A stretch of DNA of 64,000 bases from Ctena decussata (GCA_963989385.1 OZ022511.1:25600503-25664502), one strand, 5' to 3'. Positions 55,301 to 63,515 are shown, numbered from the stretch's first letter. Program-made: numbers and translations. The notes: generated by a model not told the origin, from the letters alone.

Positions 55301-56432
55301 ATCAGCGCCAGACACATCAACAACTACGACTGATGCTGCAACGACTGACGTAGAAACGTCTACTGTTATGACGTCAACAGAAACGACCACGCCAACTACA
55401 ATGACAACGACGGTCACGACGTCGACCACAACAACAACATCAACGACTGACTCTACGACAACAAGCACAACAACAAAAGCTACGACAGCAGCAACAACAA
55501 CATTGACAACCACAGAGGTGCCTACTACGCCAGAGGCGACCACAACTAGCACAACAACAAAAGCTACGACTGCAGCAACAACAAAACTGACAACCACTGA
55601 GGTGCCTACTACGCCAGAGGCGACCACAACAAGCACAACAACAAAAGCTACGACTACAGCAACCTCAAAACTGACAACCACTGAGGTGCCTACTACGCCA
55701 GAGGCGACCACAAAAAGCACCACAACAAAGGCTACGACAACAGCAACCTCAAAATTGACAACCACAGTGGTGCCTACTACGCTAGCGTCAACCACCACTT
55801 CTCCGCAAGTGACAACCACTCAAACGACTGAAAAAACAACTACATCTGTACCTTCCACGTCCAAGACCACAACTTCAACACAAGGTACCACAACTACTAC
55901 CACTGCTTCTGCAACGTCTACGACAAAGGTGACAACAGGTGCAGTAACAACGTCTGAAGCCAGAACTTCTACGCCTACTTCTGCAACTTCTACTACTTCT
56001 TCATCAGTGCCTTCTACTAAAGCATCCACAGCACAGTCTTCTACAAGTACTTCTACTAGACAAGACACCACAGCTAAAATTACAACAACTATACAAACCA
56101 CTACAGGTACAGATACTTCGACCACTGAAGCTGACTCTACGTCCATGGAAATGACGAGCTCGGCGTCGGGTTCGGTATCGGGTTCCGCCGGTACCACCCA
56201 GTCACAGTCGGTAGCCTCACAAGCAACGACTGCTGCGGCACCCGCTCCGACAAACACTGGGGCGCAGGTTGGCGAGACTCCGACACTTGGTTTCCTTGGT
56301 CAGATTGAAAATATAATGGCAATATGCGCGGCAGGTGGTGTGGCTGGGTTGGCGGGGATTGGACTTCTTGTCTACAAATTCGGAATGGTGAACAAATGTC
56401 GCCATTCCTCAAGTGTTGGCAGGTTTGTTTAA
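40288..56432 (+). CDS. Cadherin-like, mucin-stalked membrane protein (five-exon gene 2)
   Basis: Join 40288-40360, 42287-42442, 46214-46320, 53262-53424 and 54727-56432: 2205 nt, 734 residues, introns GT-AG, phases 1, 1, 0, 1. Layout: signal peptide 1-24; ~260-residue ectodomain in two beta-rich parts with cadherin-like spacing (VGELVFTLKTSDD, then FKYELDIRCLDSG and VSVAFTDD); acidic linker; R-F-K-R at about 288-291 (furin-type); Cys/Pro segment; Thr-rich stalk from about 345, with four 28-residue repeats; Ser-rich part; Gly-rich membrane helix about 696-719; 15-residue tail ending RFV. A surface or shed adhesion mucin is inferred. I recognise no named orthologue. Introns of 1.3-6.9 kb hold most of the transposable elements of this part of the window. 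The cadherin assignment is by eye and moderate; the exon structure is strong because every frame and phase agrees. Confidence 0.82.
40518..40829. mobile_element. Foldback element with CRCTGTAAAAAA termini
   Basis: Long imperfect TIRs: CGCTGTAAAAAATAAGTCCG and ATACCTGGCAACCAGCTGCC on the left pair with GGCAGCTGGTTGCCAGGTAT and CGGATTTTTTTACAGTG on the right. Internal CCGTTATTTTTACGGG is repeated in inverted form. 312 bp, non-coding, in intron 1. Confidence 0.85.
40873..41698. mobile_element. Large foldback element, TTAAGGTGG family, copy 1
   Basis: Starts TTAAGGTGGCGATAATCACT and ends AAATCACCACCTTAA. The arms pair internally too: GCATTTTTTCCAACTCTTTT against AAAGAGTTGGAACAAATGC. A second copy in intron 3 (46908-47777) has the same ends and interior. 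The 85-codon frame inside falls in the arms and is not coding. Confidence 0.85.
42287..42442 (+). CDS. Gene 2 exon 2: first cadherin-like segment
   Basis: Acceptor CTTTCTTTGTAG, donor GTAAGTT. Reads EFKNLNTTVTVDSGSSVGEL, then VFTLKTSDDRRRWAITLD and KYFELNPADR. Enters in phase 1 and leaves in phase 1. Beta-strand alternation and the D-G-like turn recall a cadherin repeat. Confidence 0.85.
42471..44292 (-). mobile_element. Satellite-cored element, family C, in intron 2
   Basis: The left end has the hairpin TATCCCCTCACACCACGAAG / TGGTGAGGGGATA, then an (ACGT)n microsatellite at 42518-42560. About twelve tandem copies of a 145-bp unit follow to 44250 (GGGCATGACA at about 42631, 42776, 42921, 43066 and onward), each with GCTCTAGCGCC and CCAAGGTCAAGGTCACTG. 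The right end is GTGAGGGGATTTGTATCGCC. Units differ by a few percent, and most at the right edge. Non-coding. Confidence 0.85.
44293..44733. other. Intron 2 sequence, no feature seen
   Basis: AT-rich intronic sequence between the satellite-cored element and the SINE. No supported feature. Confidence 0.5.
44748..44932 (-). mobile_element. tRNA-derived SINE (family V), 5'-truncated
   Basis: Flanked by an exact 14-bp duplication, AGAGCGCTAGCTGA (44734-44747 and 44933-44946). On the minus strand it holds the central part (CAGTTACTGGCGAAAG-like, TTAGTACTGATTATCC, CCTGCCCAGGAATAG) and the tail GGACGTTAAGCAATAAATCA with (AATC)n. The tRNA head is missing. Confidence 0.9.
45094..46017. mobile_element. 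Mariner-like non-autonomous element in intron 2
   Basis: The left end CGAGGATCGTCCAAAAAGTT and right end AACTTTTTGGATGACCCTCG are inverted repeats of about 27 bp (two or three mismatches), and both are flanked by TA. It is 924 bp with no transposase frame. TA duplication and CGAGGGTCRTCCAAAAAG-type ends fit the mariner/Tc1 superfamily; family not assigned. Confidence 0.8.
46214..46320 (+). CDS. Gene 2 exon 3
   Basis: Donor GTAAGTG at 46321. The acceptor is GAGTAG: using the second AG starts at 46214, using the first starts at 46211 and adds one codon, in frame either way. Reads VKSCLPAGLTEVLEFSSD, then NGKLTINVVSV. Phase 1 in, phase 0 out. The polypyrimidine tract is weak. Confidence 0.75.
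46908..47777. mobile_element. Large foldback element, TTAAGGTGG family, copy 2
   Basis: Starts TTAAGGTGGTGATAATCACT and ends ATCACCACCTTAA. The arms carry GCGTCCTAGCAATTATTTTT against AACAAATAATTGCTAGGACG. Same orientation and interior as copy 1 in intron 1. Confidence 0.87.
48908..49527. mobile_element. Unidentified insert in the intron 3 LINE
   Basis: LINE coding is lost after TEFIVLD near 48908 and resumes near 49528 (NGLDDISEM) ahead of the YADD box. The ~620 bp between is AT-rich and non-coding with no clear TIR or duplication. Its limits are approximate. Confidence 0.5.
49933..50643. mobile_element. TIR element inserted in the intron 3 LINE, with inner hairpin
   Basis: AAGGACCTCTGAC at the left and GTCAGAGGTCCTT at the right are exact inverted repeats at the two points where LINE coding stops and restarts. 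A TA next to each end would suit a TA duplication. Inside, 50148-50247 is a second palindrome (TTTCCCCCCGTGCCTCAGC against its exact complement). No transposase. Confidence 0.8.
51540..52960 (+). repeat. Diverged tandem modules in the LINE 3' region
   Basis: Modules of roughly 230-330 bp share CCAGAGAGGCATACAGGA, GGAGTAGACTT, TTGCTCCTCTGGGAGCA and ACTGGTCAGTATAGCATAATC. Related words occur at 15142-15270 and 29455-29550. Divergence is high. Confidence 0.55.
53262..53424 (+). CDS. Gene 2 exon 4: second cadherin-like segment
   Basis: Acceptor TTTTCCAACTCTGCAG, donor GTAATG. Reads TPVYNIPSEVLVQVDSQSLI, then HIKFANAGECISFLCDVVS and KKFWIAEG. Phase 0 in, phase 1 out, matching its neighbours. The two Cys may pair. 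Confidence 0.82.
53467..53689. mobile_element. Palindromic MITE, GGGGCCGTATTCATAAA family, copy 3
   Basis: Same hairpin as 17912-18134 and 24422-24644, here only 42 bp inside intron 4. Centre GGAACAGTC-TGTGTAA-GACTGTTCC. Confidence 0.92.
54065..54160. repeat. GTGTAGACC-type hairpin with partial duplication
   Basis: GTATAGACCC...CAGACGCCAC-GTTCT-GTGGCGTCTG...GGGTCTACACTG is followed by a second copy of the right arm (TGTGGCGTCTGATCTGGGTC). In intron 4. Confidence 0.7.
54236..54462. mobile_element. Palindromic MITE, GAGCCGCGACACG family, copy 5
   Basis: Ends GAGCCGCGACACGAGAAAAC and GTTTTCTCGTGCCGCGGCTT, with the same internal motifs. In intron 4. Confidence 0.86.
54462..54640 (-). mobile_element. 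LINE 3'-tail fragment, related to the 28250-28993 insert
   Basis: TTTAAACATATTTATTT, GGGATTAGAACGGAAGCAAT and TTCTTCTCCCTAACA align with the left end of the 28250-28993 insert (TTTAAATATATTTTATTT, AGGATCAGAACGAAAGCAAT, TTCTTTTCCCTAACA). Only the tail remains. Confidence 0.6.
54727..56432 (+). CDS. Gene 2 exon 5: furin site, Thr-rich stalk, membrane helix
   Basis: Acceptor GGATTTTGCAG. Starts in phase 1 (GTSLIRTYLRDL). Ends at TAA 56432. Encodes the rest of the ectodomain, VSLKRFKRSG at about 55083-55107, CFCSSNFPRPGPNGFMIRKY, then ~340 Thr/Ser-rich residues, and the helix IMAICAAGGVAGLAGIGLLV with a short basic tail. The stalk contains the 84-nt repeats listed separately. The long Val-rich open frame on the opposite strand (54575-55819) merely mirrors ACA/ACC/ACG Thr codons. 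Confidence 0.9.
55450..55790 (+). repeat. 84-nt (28-residue) coding tandem repeat, four copies
   Basis: GAGGTGCCTACTACGCCAGA or variant at 55515, 55599, 55683 and 55767: exactly 84 nt apart, so the frame is kept. The unit reads roughly TTSTTTKATTAATTKLTTTE followed by VPTTPEAT. The fourth copy is diverged. Every Thr is a possible O-glycan site. Confidence 0.95.
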
Positions 56433-56441
56433 TTCATTTAA

Positions 56442-56598
56442 GGAATGAATTTCATTTTTCTGAGGTTTATCGAAGTGTAAACTACATTGCGTCACGTGCA
56501 AAGTGAATGAACCCCGAAGGGGTTCATGTAAACTTTGCTAGTGACCCAATGTAGTTTAGACTTCGGTAAACAACAGAAAAATTAAGTTCATTGCTTCT
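56442..56598. repeat. Foldback directly after the gene 2 stop codon
   Basis: AATGAATTTCATTTTTCTGA, GTAAACTACATTG and CAAAGT on the left pair with ACTTTG, CAATGTAGTTTAGAC and CAGAAAAATTAAGTTCATT on the right. The centre is TGAACCCC-GAA-GGGGTTCA. It begins ten bases past the stop, so it would lie in the 3' untranslated region. No clear AATAAA follows nearby. Confidence 0.85.
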
Positions 56599-57009
56599 AT
56601 TTACATTCGTTTCAATCAGAATTTTCATGAAAAAATCTTATTTAAGCTCTTGAATTGAAGCAGTAAAACATGCACACGCAGTTTTTTTTTTGCTAACAGC
56701 AGAACAGCATGCATGACGTCATGACGTTGCTGACGCCCAATCAGATTGACGAGAGACATTGTTTATTTTGACGTCATTGACGTCGCGAGTCTCAATGTAA
56801 TTATTGGAATGTAAACTACATTAGGTTCCAATGGTTTACTAGAAGGCTTTTCAGTAAATACACCAAGAATGTAAATATTTAAGTTTGTTCTACGCTCACA
56901 CGTGATAAATGTATGTCGTGAAACATAAGAGCAGCCTTTGCTTAGATTGCGTGGAAAGAATGTATCGCTTTTTCGCGCATGATAGTAGCCACCATTTCTC
57001 ATGCTCCTT
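56599..57009. other. No gene seen
   Basis: Short GTAAACTACATTAGG near 56813 echoes the foldback just upstream. Otherwise nothing supported. Confidence 0.45.
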
Positions 57010-58165
57010 GTCAAACAACAGTAGAAGTTAGGCAAGGATGCCTTCACTCACCCACTCTCTTGAACAATTTTTCTCGAAAGGATTATGTCTGATGCTCTGA
57101 AAGAACATGATGGAAAGGTAAACTAACATAGGCGGCAGAGCTATCGCCAATCTGCGGTTTGTCGATGACAGTGTCGCACTTGCTGAGGAAGAGGAGGAAC
57201 TAGAAATCCTAGTTGAAAGTCTCGACAAAACCTGCACAAGGTATTAAATGGAGATTAGTGCTGAGAAGACTACGTAAATGGCAAACAGCGCCAATTGCAT
57301 CCGGAGGGAGATCAATATTAAGGGACAGAGGCTTGGAACAGTTAATTACAAGCTTTAAGGACCTTGGAGCAATTGTCTCGGATGAAGGCTCAAAACAGGA
57401 GGTTCTCTCATGGATTGAACAAGCCATTGCAGCTCTAACAAAGCTGAAGCTAATATTGGAAGATAATATCATATCTCTTGGATCCAAGGTGAACTTGATC
57501 GGCTGCCTTGTCATATCCATATTTCTGTATGCCTGTTAGTCTTGAACCTTTACAGCAGAGTTTCAGTCATGGACCTTTACAGAAGAGTTAGAGAAAAGAA
57601 CGCAGACCTTTGAGATAAGATGCTGTCGAAGTTTACTGAACATCTCGTTTATGTCAATAATGAGGATGTTCGCCGAAAGACCTAAGCAGCAGCCACTCGA
57701 GAATCTGACGAACTCCTGACCTTGGTAGAGAAACGCAGAGTTAATTAATTTGGCCATGTCCCCTTGTCTTCTGGCTTGGCAAAGACAATTTTGCAGGGCA
57801 CAGTGAAAGGCAAAAGAAGAAGAGGTAGACAGAAGAGATGTGGAAAGACAATATTCAGTAGAGGACAGGGTTAGGGATGGACTTCTCGAGCTAAACCGAC
57901 AGGGATTGTTGTAAAGGCATCGGTGGTGCTCCAACGACCTCGCAAGGGCCGGGCCGCGTAGCGCAATCGGTAGGGCACCTGACTCATAAGTCAGAGATCC
58001 TGGGTTCGATACTTTCGATACTTCCGCTGATTTAAGAACAGCCCAGGAATAGTGTGGTTAGGTTAACTGACCGTCCCGACATGACCATAGCTGTTTACCT
58101 TGGACGTTAAGCATCAAATCAATCAATCAAATAAAACGACCTCGCAAGGAATGGGATAGACTAGA
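57010..58165 (+). pseudogene. Decayed LINE (family R), copy 4, split by a SINE
   Basis: From LANLRFVDDSVALAEEEEEL-like frames near 57140 through LVESLDKTC and the DEGSKQEVLSWIEQA segment at 57385-57425, LTKLKLILEDNIISLGSK at 57435-57490, SIFLYAC at 57515-57537, a KGKRRRGRQKR stretch near 57810, to the 3' end GGAATGGGATAGACTAGAC at 58147. Interrupted by the SINE at 57948-58134. Stops and frameshifts throughout. Confidence 0.8.
57948..58134 (+). mobile_element. tRNA-derived SINE (family V) with tRNA-Met-like head
   Basis: Flanked by an exact 15-bp duplication AACGACCTCGCAAGG (57933-57947 and 58135-58149). The head GCCGCGTAGCGCAATCGGTA...CTGAC-TCATAA-GTCAG...GGGTTCGATAC has A and B boxes and a CAT-centred anticodon loop, one base short. 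The body CCCAGGAATAGTGTGGTTAG and GACCGTCCCGACATGACC is followed by TGGACGTTAAGC and (AATC)n. About 75 bp of the middle, present at 59980-60243, are missing. Confidence 0.92.
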
Positions 58166-59329
58166 CTAGACTAGACTAATGCTTAATTAAATATTTTTTG
58201 TCAATCTAATACAATAGAATCAATACAATCCACAATATAGATAATTAACCACTGACATTTTTTGTTCATTTACGTATTAGTGCTAGGGCCGAAATCTGTA
58301 TCTACGCTAGAAAACACTTTCGCTCTCCCTAAAGAGTAGAGTTTGGCACTCATGTGGATATTATAGCCTGTACCCCTCTGGACATAATAAAGCCCGGAGA
58401 CATTCTGAGAAATCCCTCTGGGGCGCTAGAGGGGTGAATTTGTAAAAATGACAAAAAATGACTATTTTCTCTCATTTTTTTTAAATTTTGAAAAAAATCC
58501 GGTTGTCTCAATTTTGTATTAAATTGCACCCATCTATATGTTGCCACATACGTGTTCTAATAAATAAGACCTTGCAAGGTGAGGTGAATATCACCAAAGG
58601 GGCCCCACGAAGGGATAATTACGAGTAGTATAATTTTCGTAATTTTGACCCCACCCTAAAAAAATGTTATGTTCTGAATCACTTCTAAAAGATTTTGATT
58701 TTATTTAAGTATGGAGGGTTTGCATATAGACTGTGACAGTTTTTAAGTGCATAACATTTTTGTTCGAGATAACGGGCGTGCCACGGTAAAATGAGATATG
58801 TGAATGCAAATTTCTCTTAAACCAATGACCAAACTATTTAAATTTAAACTACAACTGTCTCTCATTGACATGGAATAATGCATTTTGGTTGGAATTTTGT
58901 TGATGAACACTGAAATATTTAAATGAATATATAAACGCCTGATCTGATGCAAGTTTGGCACACATGTTAGTCGTTAATATTGAGTCTATATAAACCATGA
59001 AGAAAAAGGCTACCCGTCGTTAAGCCGCAGCCCTGTTTAATCTGTATCAAAAATAATGTAGTAAAAATAGACATTTTATCAAGTTCCCTTACAAGGTGGT
59101 AGCCTGTTAAAGAAGAATATATACATGTACATATGCATATGTGACACTGACTTATATATGTTACATATTTATATATAAAATACAATTTATACAAAATGTA
59201 CAATATGATTCGATTATACTGTATAAAGATAAATGTCATTTTAAAAACTTGTGGAACCAAGGCTATTTCTAACTTAAAACTGTATAAGTGCATAGCATAA
59301 CCTAATCGTCATGGTACCACGTTGTTCAA
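58166..59329. other. No gene seen
   Basis: AT-rich. GGGGCGCTAGAGGGG near 58420 and a CTAGACTAGACTAGACTA run just after the LINE end are simple motifs. No domain in short frames. Confidence 0.4.
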
Positions 59330-59979
59330 TACTAACGGTTGCATGTGAGCAGATGAATCTCATCAGCCTGGGAGGGTAATAAGAACTACATGTAGAAGGG
59401 TAGGTACAATCCATAGCCTTGGTTGGCAGTCCACCTAGGAATTCATTGCTAGGTCTGTGAATAAAACGTGCTAAAGAACACCTGTTAAAACAGCATCACT
59501 GGGTTGTAGACTTCCTGAAGAAGTCAACGGCCAGTGTAGGGCACCAACATGAGTTCAACAGTCATGTGTTACTTGCAAGATCCGAGCGAGCCTTGCTAAG
59601 CTGGCTACAACATCTAGATTTCAGAGATCACTGTTGATTAGAATTTGCATAATCAGCTTGGCCCTTTCCGTCTGGTTGTATTATATTCAGTGGCTTGCTG
59701 AACGAGACGTCATTTCCACCTCCATGAGTCTCCCAAGCCTAGGGGTCAATTTGGGTTGGCGTAGACCCAACATCAAAGAGTGAACGTCTTCCTAGAAGAT
59801 GTAAACCCCCGGGGCGAAATAACACTTTTAGCCAAAGGACGCGTGTTCATGACCAAGGCAAGCCATATCATTTTCTTAGAATTCGGTTGTGGTCCACATT
59901 ATTAGCCTGGAGAAGTATGGGCTCCATCAGGTTGACTTTTGCCCAAGTAACATTTTGGAAAACAGACCCAATGATACTT

Positions 59980-60243
59980 TTGTCGTTGTGTTATTGTTTA
60001 ACATCCACGGTAAACAGCTATGGACATGTCGGTATGGTCAGTTCACCTAACCATACTGTTCCTGGGCAGGCTTAGACCTCCTAAGCGGTTAACCAGTACT
60101 AAGTGCACTTACTGGCACCAGTAACTGACAACGGCCCTTCTTGAATCGGCGGAAGCGGCCGAATCGGGTATCAAATCCGGTACCTCTGGCTTATACGTCA
60201 GGCGCGCTACCGACTGCGCTACGCCCCTCCCCCCCCCCCCCTG
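59980..60243 (-). mobile_element. Full-length tRNA-derived SINE (family V)
   Basis: Flanked by ATGATACTT (59971-59979 and 60244-60252). On the minus strand: a C-run-flanked head GGGGCGTAGCGCAGTCGGTA...GATTTGATACCCG (A and B box-like), a middle with TCAGTTACTGGTGCCAG and TTAGTACTGGTTAACCG, CCTGCCCAGGAACAGTATGG, GACCATACCGACATGTCC, and a tail GTGGATGTTAAACAATAAC. The reference copy for the family here. Confidence 0.88.
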
Positions 60244-62152
60244 ATGATACTTGGTGACTGGGTCTGTCGGGCCCGGTGTAACAATGATCACACCTACCGT
60301 TTGACGTTAGTAAGTAGTTGATAAGTGTGCGACTGATGTGACAAAGGTTGAGAAAAGGAGAGGTAGGGAGAACATCTCAGAAGGAACCTGGTATGTGAGG
60401 GCTCTGAGGTCATCCGGGAAACTTGAAGAGCTGATCCACAAAATAGACAGGTACTTCTGGAACATACTGCAGCTCTGAGAAATACTTTGAGAACTTGGTG
60501 AAATGTCAACGGGTGACAGATATAAGGTTTGCCGACCAGTCTGCAGCAGACTCTCCGTTTGCGAGCAGCTCCTTTCAATGTCAAAATACAGTCATAAAGA
60601 CCTGTGCAAGACGACAAGACGGTACACCATTTCTACCGGTAACTCCAGTAAATTAAGAAAGACATTCTGGTTGTACAAGGTGATTAGAATGGCAAGTGGA
60701 AGGGAATCACAAACAGAATGGAGAGACGCAGGACCCTTCTGCAATGCCGAGACAAATGAGAATGGTCTCAAACTCCTACTTTAACAACCTGTACTGACAA
60801 ATACCTGGGCCCCACAAACCATCCACAAGGTGGACATAGCACCGGCATTAAGCAGGAGGCATTAAGACCAGATTGACTACATCTGGTGAGGAAGCGCTCC
60901 CAATGAGGATGGCAAGGAGCTTTCTTAGCGCAGACATAAGAAGTGTACATTAACTGTTCATGATTACCTCTCAAGTTCGCTTAGACAACCCAGCCAAGAC
61001 TGATGTTTCACCGTGAGAGGTTCAAAAACTCAGATGTGGACATGACGTTCCAAGTAACAATAGGCGGGAAATTTGCTCCAGTCATCAATCTGAGGGATGG
61101 TGACAGACATAGATAGCATGATTACAAACTACAATACAGCATTGAATGACACAGCCAGTGAGCTACTTGGGAAGGAACATCAGAGGGCAACGCCCTGGTC
61201 ACCAGATATGTTCTTGATCTCGCTGATGAGAGGAGAGATTCGAAGAAGGGCCGGTATGAAACAGAAGAAGTGAAAGAATACAGGTATGAAACAGAAGGAG
61301 TGAACGAATACAGGACAGCTGACAAGAGGGTTGAAAATACCCTGAAGAAAGCAAAGAAGGACAGTGCGAGAAGATTGAAACTTGCCTGAAGAAAAATATC
61401 AGCATAACAGATGGTGAAGGATCTAACTTGTGGGAAACAGGGTAGATCAACAAATATCCAGGACTAGTCTTGAACATGTCTAAAAGAGCACCAAATTCTC
61501 AGCAGGTGGACAGAATATTGCTCAGAGCTATACAACCATGTGTCATGGTGACTTTATAGTTCTTGGCTGCACTTGGCACTCAGAAAAAGATCTACAACCG
61601 ATCTTTCGCGAGGCAGCTTAGATTGCAGTAGCTGCACTGAAAAAGAAAAAGTCTGCCAGAGTTGATAATATTTCAATAGAATGAGTTCAACCAGGCGGGG
61701 AGACCATGAAAGGTCTGTAAAATGTTCTGAAGAACAGAAGAATGGCCAACCCCAATGCCTCCGTCGCCGGTTACTACGCTCCCTCAAGAGGGCCAAAAGC
61801 AGCTCTGCCAGAACTACAGACCCATCAGCCTCAAAGTAAAGTCATGCTGAAATTCATCTTGAACAGGCTCAACCCCCAAGTTGAAGAGATTATCGCTGAA
61901 CAAAAGGCTGGTTTCAGTGGATGAAGAAACACAACAGAACAGATAGGCCTATTCTCTCTAGAAATTACTCGGATGAGCAGATGGTCATTTTTGAGTCTCC
62001 TGGGCGTTTCTCGAAATGTCTCCGGGCCAAAATCTATGGTAAAATAAATGTATATTTTAATGCATAGTGTTGCCAAGCTCTACTATTAAAGGAGAGCGAA
62101 CCTCTTCTTTTTATCCTGGGCTCATGGACTATATTCGTTTGTGTGTTACTTT

Positions 62153-62200
62153 TTATTATTATTATTATTACCATTTGATGTATTATTGTTATTAATTTTG
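62153..62200 (+). repeat. (ATT)n microsatellite
   Basis: TTATTATTATTATTATTACC and following ATT-rich bases. A similar ATT/ATC tract lies at 63108-63150. Confidence 0.85.
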
Positions 62201-63218
62201 TTATTCAAGGTGAGAGAGGGTGAATAAGAGAAGGAAAATGATCTTTCTCTTACCCACCATATTCAACATTTTTCCTCGGAAGGATTTGGTATCATGATGG
62301 TCTGGAAGAACATGATGGAAAGCATAGTATAGGAGGCAAACTATTTCCTATCTGCAATTTGCCAATATCATTGACGCTATTTCTGAGGAGTAGCAGGTAC
62401 AAGAAGTCTCAGTTGAATGTCTACAAAGTCTGTTCAAGGTATAACAGAGAGTTTCACTGGCGTCCAGAGGGAGATCAAGCTTAAAGGACAGAAGTTTGGA
62501 ATTTTAACAATTCTCAAATGCCTTGGAGCAATTGTCTCAGCTGATGCTTCAAAACCGGAGGTTCTTTCAAGGATATAACAAGCCACTGCAGATCTAACAA
62601 AGTTGAAGCCAATTTGGGGATATATAAACGTACCTCTTGGGTCGGAGGTGGGACTGATGTGCTCCCTAATCATATTCATCTTTTTTGACTGTGAAACATG
62701 GACATTGGCTGAAACGCGGACAATGACAGCAGCGTTAATAAGACGAACGTATGCCTTTGAAATGATATCGTACCTAAAGTTACTGAACATGTCATACCAG
62801 GACCACGTAAATAATGAGGGTGATTGTACAAGGAAGAAAGCAGCCACTGGAGAAGACCATGGTCAGCAAACGGAAACTAAGGCGCATGGCTACAGCTCAA
62901 GGTTTTCTGGCTTAGTAAAACGATTCCACAGGGCAAAGTGAAAGGAATAAGATACAAGATGTACACAAAACAAGTGGTGAAGAGCAGACATGGATTGACT
63001 TTGCCAGCGCATCTAGGACGGCCGTGATAAAAGGACCAGGTGGAACGCCATCTGTGGTGTCCCAGCGACCTTGCATGATTATTTTTTTTACAATAGAATA
63101 AGATTTTTATTACTATTATCATTATTATTATTTTTATTATTATCATCATCTTTTTTTTTCTTTCTAAATTATTTTTATTACTAGTCAACTCTCGACAGCT
63201 CGAAGTCGAACTTCTTCC

Positions 63219-63284
63219 CAAACTACTGATATCTCAACGTAAATTTTCTGGTACCAGAAAATTTACTTTGAGATATCAGTAGTT
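63219..63284. repeat. Hairpin, near-perfect
   Basis: AACTACTGATATCTCAACGT and AAATTTTCTGG-TACC-AGAAAATTT pair with TGAGATATCAGTAGTT (one mismatch). TTGAGATATCAGTG recurs at about 63347-63360. Confidence 0.85.
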
Positions 63285-63411
63285 AGAAATAAAGATGCTG
63301 AAATGTAAATAAAATAGGAAATATATTCTTTGATAGAAGAAAATATTTTGAGATATCAGTGTTCGAGAAATCGGGAGTAGACTGTAGAATGTTTTGTTAT
63401 ATATTTATCAG

Positions 63412-63515
63412 TGCCCCGAGTGGAACCACGGACCTGACTGGCCTCAGCTCCACAACTGTCAACCCATTAAGCGCTTCCCCAACAGCACCTTTGACAACTA
63501 ACACTCAGCAAGTCG
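63412..63515 (+). CDS. Putative Ser/Thr-rich exon of a third gene (partial)
   Basis: The acceptor TATATTTATCAG precedes 63412 and the donor GTAAAT starts at 63516. The open frame across it reads APSGTTDLTGLSSTTVNPLS, then SPTAPLTTNTQQV, with entry in phase 2 and exit in phase 1. The composition is like the stalks of genes 1 and 2. It cannot be an extra exon of gene 2, which stops at 56432, so a further + strand gene would continue past the right edge. No signal peptide exon was found between 56433 and 63411. Confidence 0.5.

Larger units (their letters stand above)
59330..63080 (+). pseudogene. Longest LINE (family R) copy, endonuclease to C-terminus, decayed
   Basis: After a likely 5' untranslated part comes the endonuclease start near 60380-60480 (GTWYVRALRSSGKLEELIHK, as in apurinic-like LINE endonucleases). 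A DQIDYI-like block lies near 60870. The pre-RT region is at 61140-61560 (ASELLGKEH, SRWTEYCSELYNH). RT entry is at 61742-61920 (KVMLKFILNRLNPQVEEIIA, EQKAGFSG). Most of the RT palm is missing. The post-RT part runs 62240-63080 and ends at CCAGCGACCTTGCATGATT. Many stops. It is broken by a SINE at 59980-60243. It shows that copies 1-4 are 3' pieces of the same family. Confidence 0.8.

Noticed and set aside
54575..55819. 414-codon Val-rich frame on the minus strand
   Set aside because: It is the complement of the Thr-codon-rich stalk of gene 2 (ACN read backwards gives NGT, mostly Val). Composition alone explains the openness, and gene 2 has splice and signal-peptide support.
55820..56257. 145-codon minus-strand frame rich in Val
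   Set aside because: Same reason: an antisense shadow of the gene 2 stalk.
57948..58021. Functional tRNA-Met gene
   Set aside because: The anticodon loop is one base short, the acceptor arm does not pair, and a SINE body, tail and target duplication surround it.
61205..61235. Hammerhead-like CTGATGAGAGG on the plus strand
   Set aside because: Part of a LINE coding remnant. Stem II does not pair and GAAA is absent.
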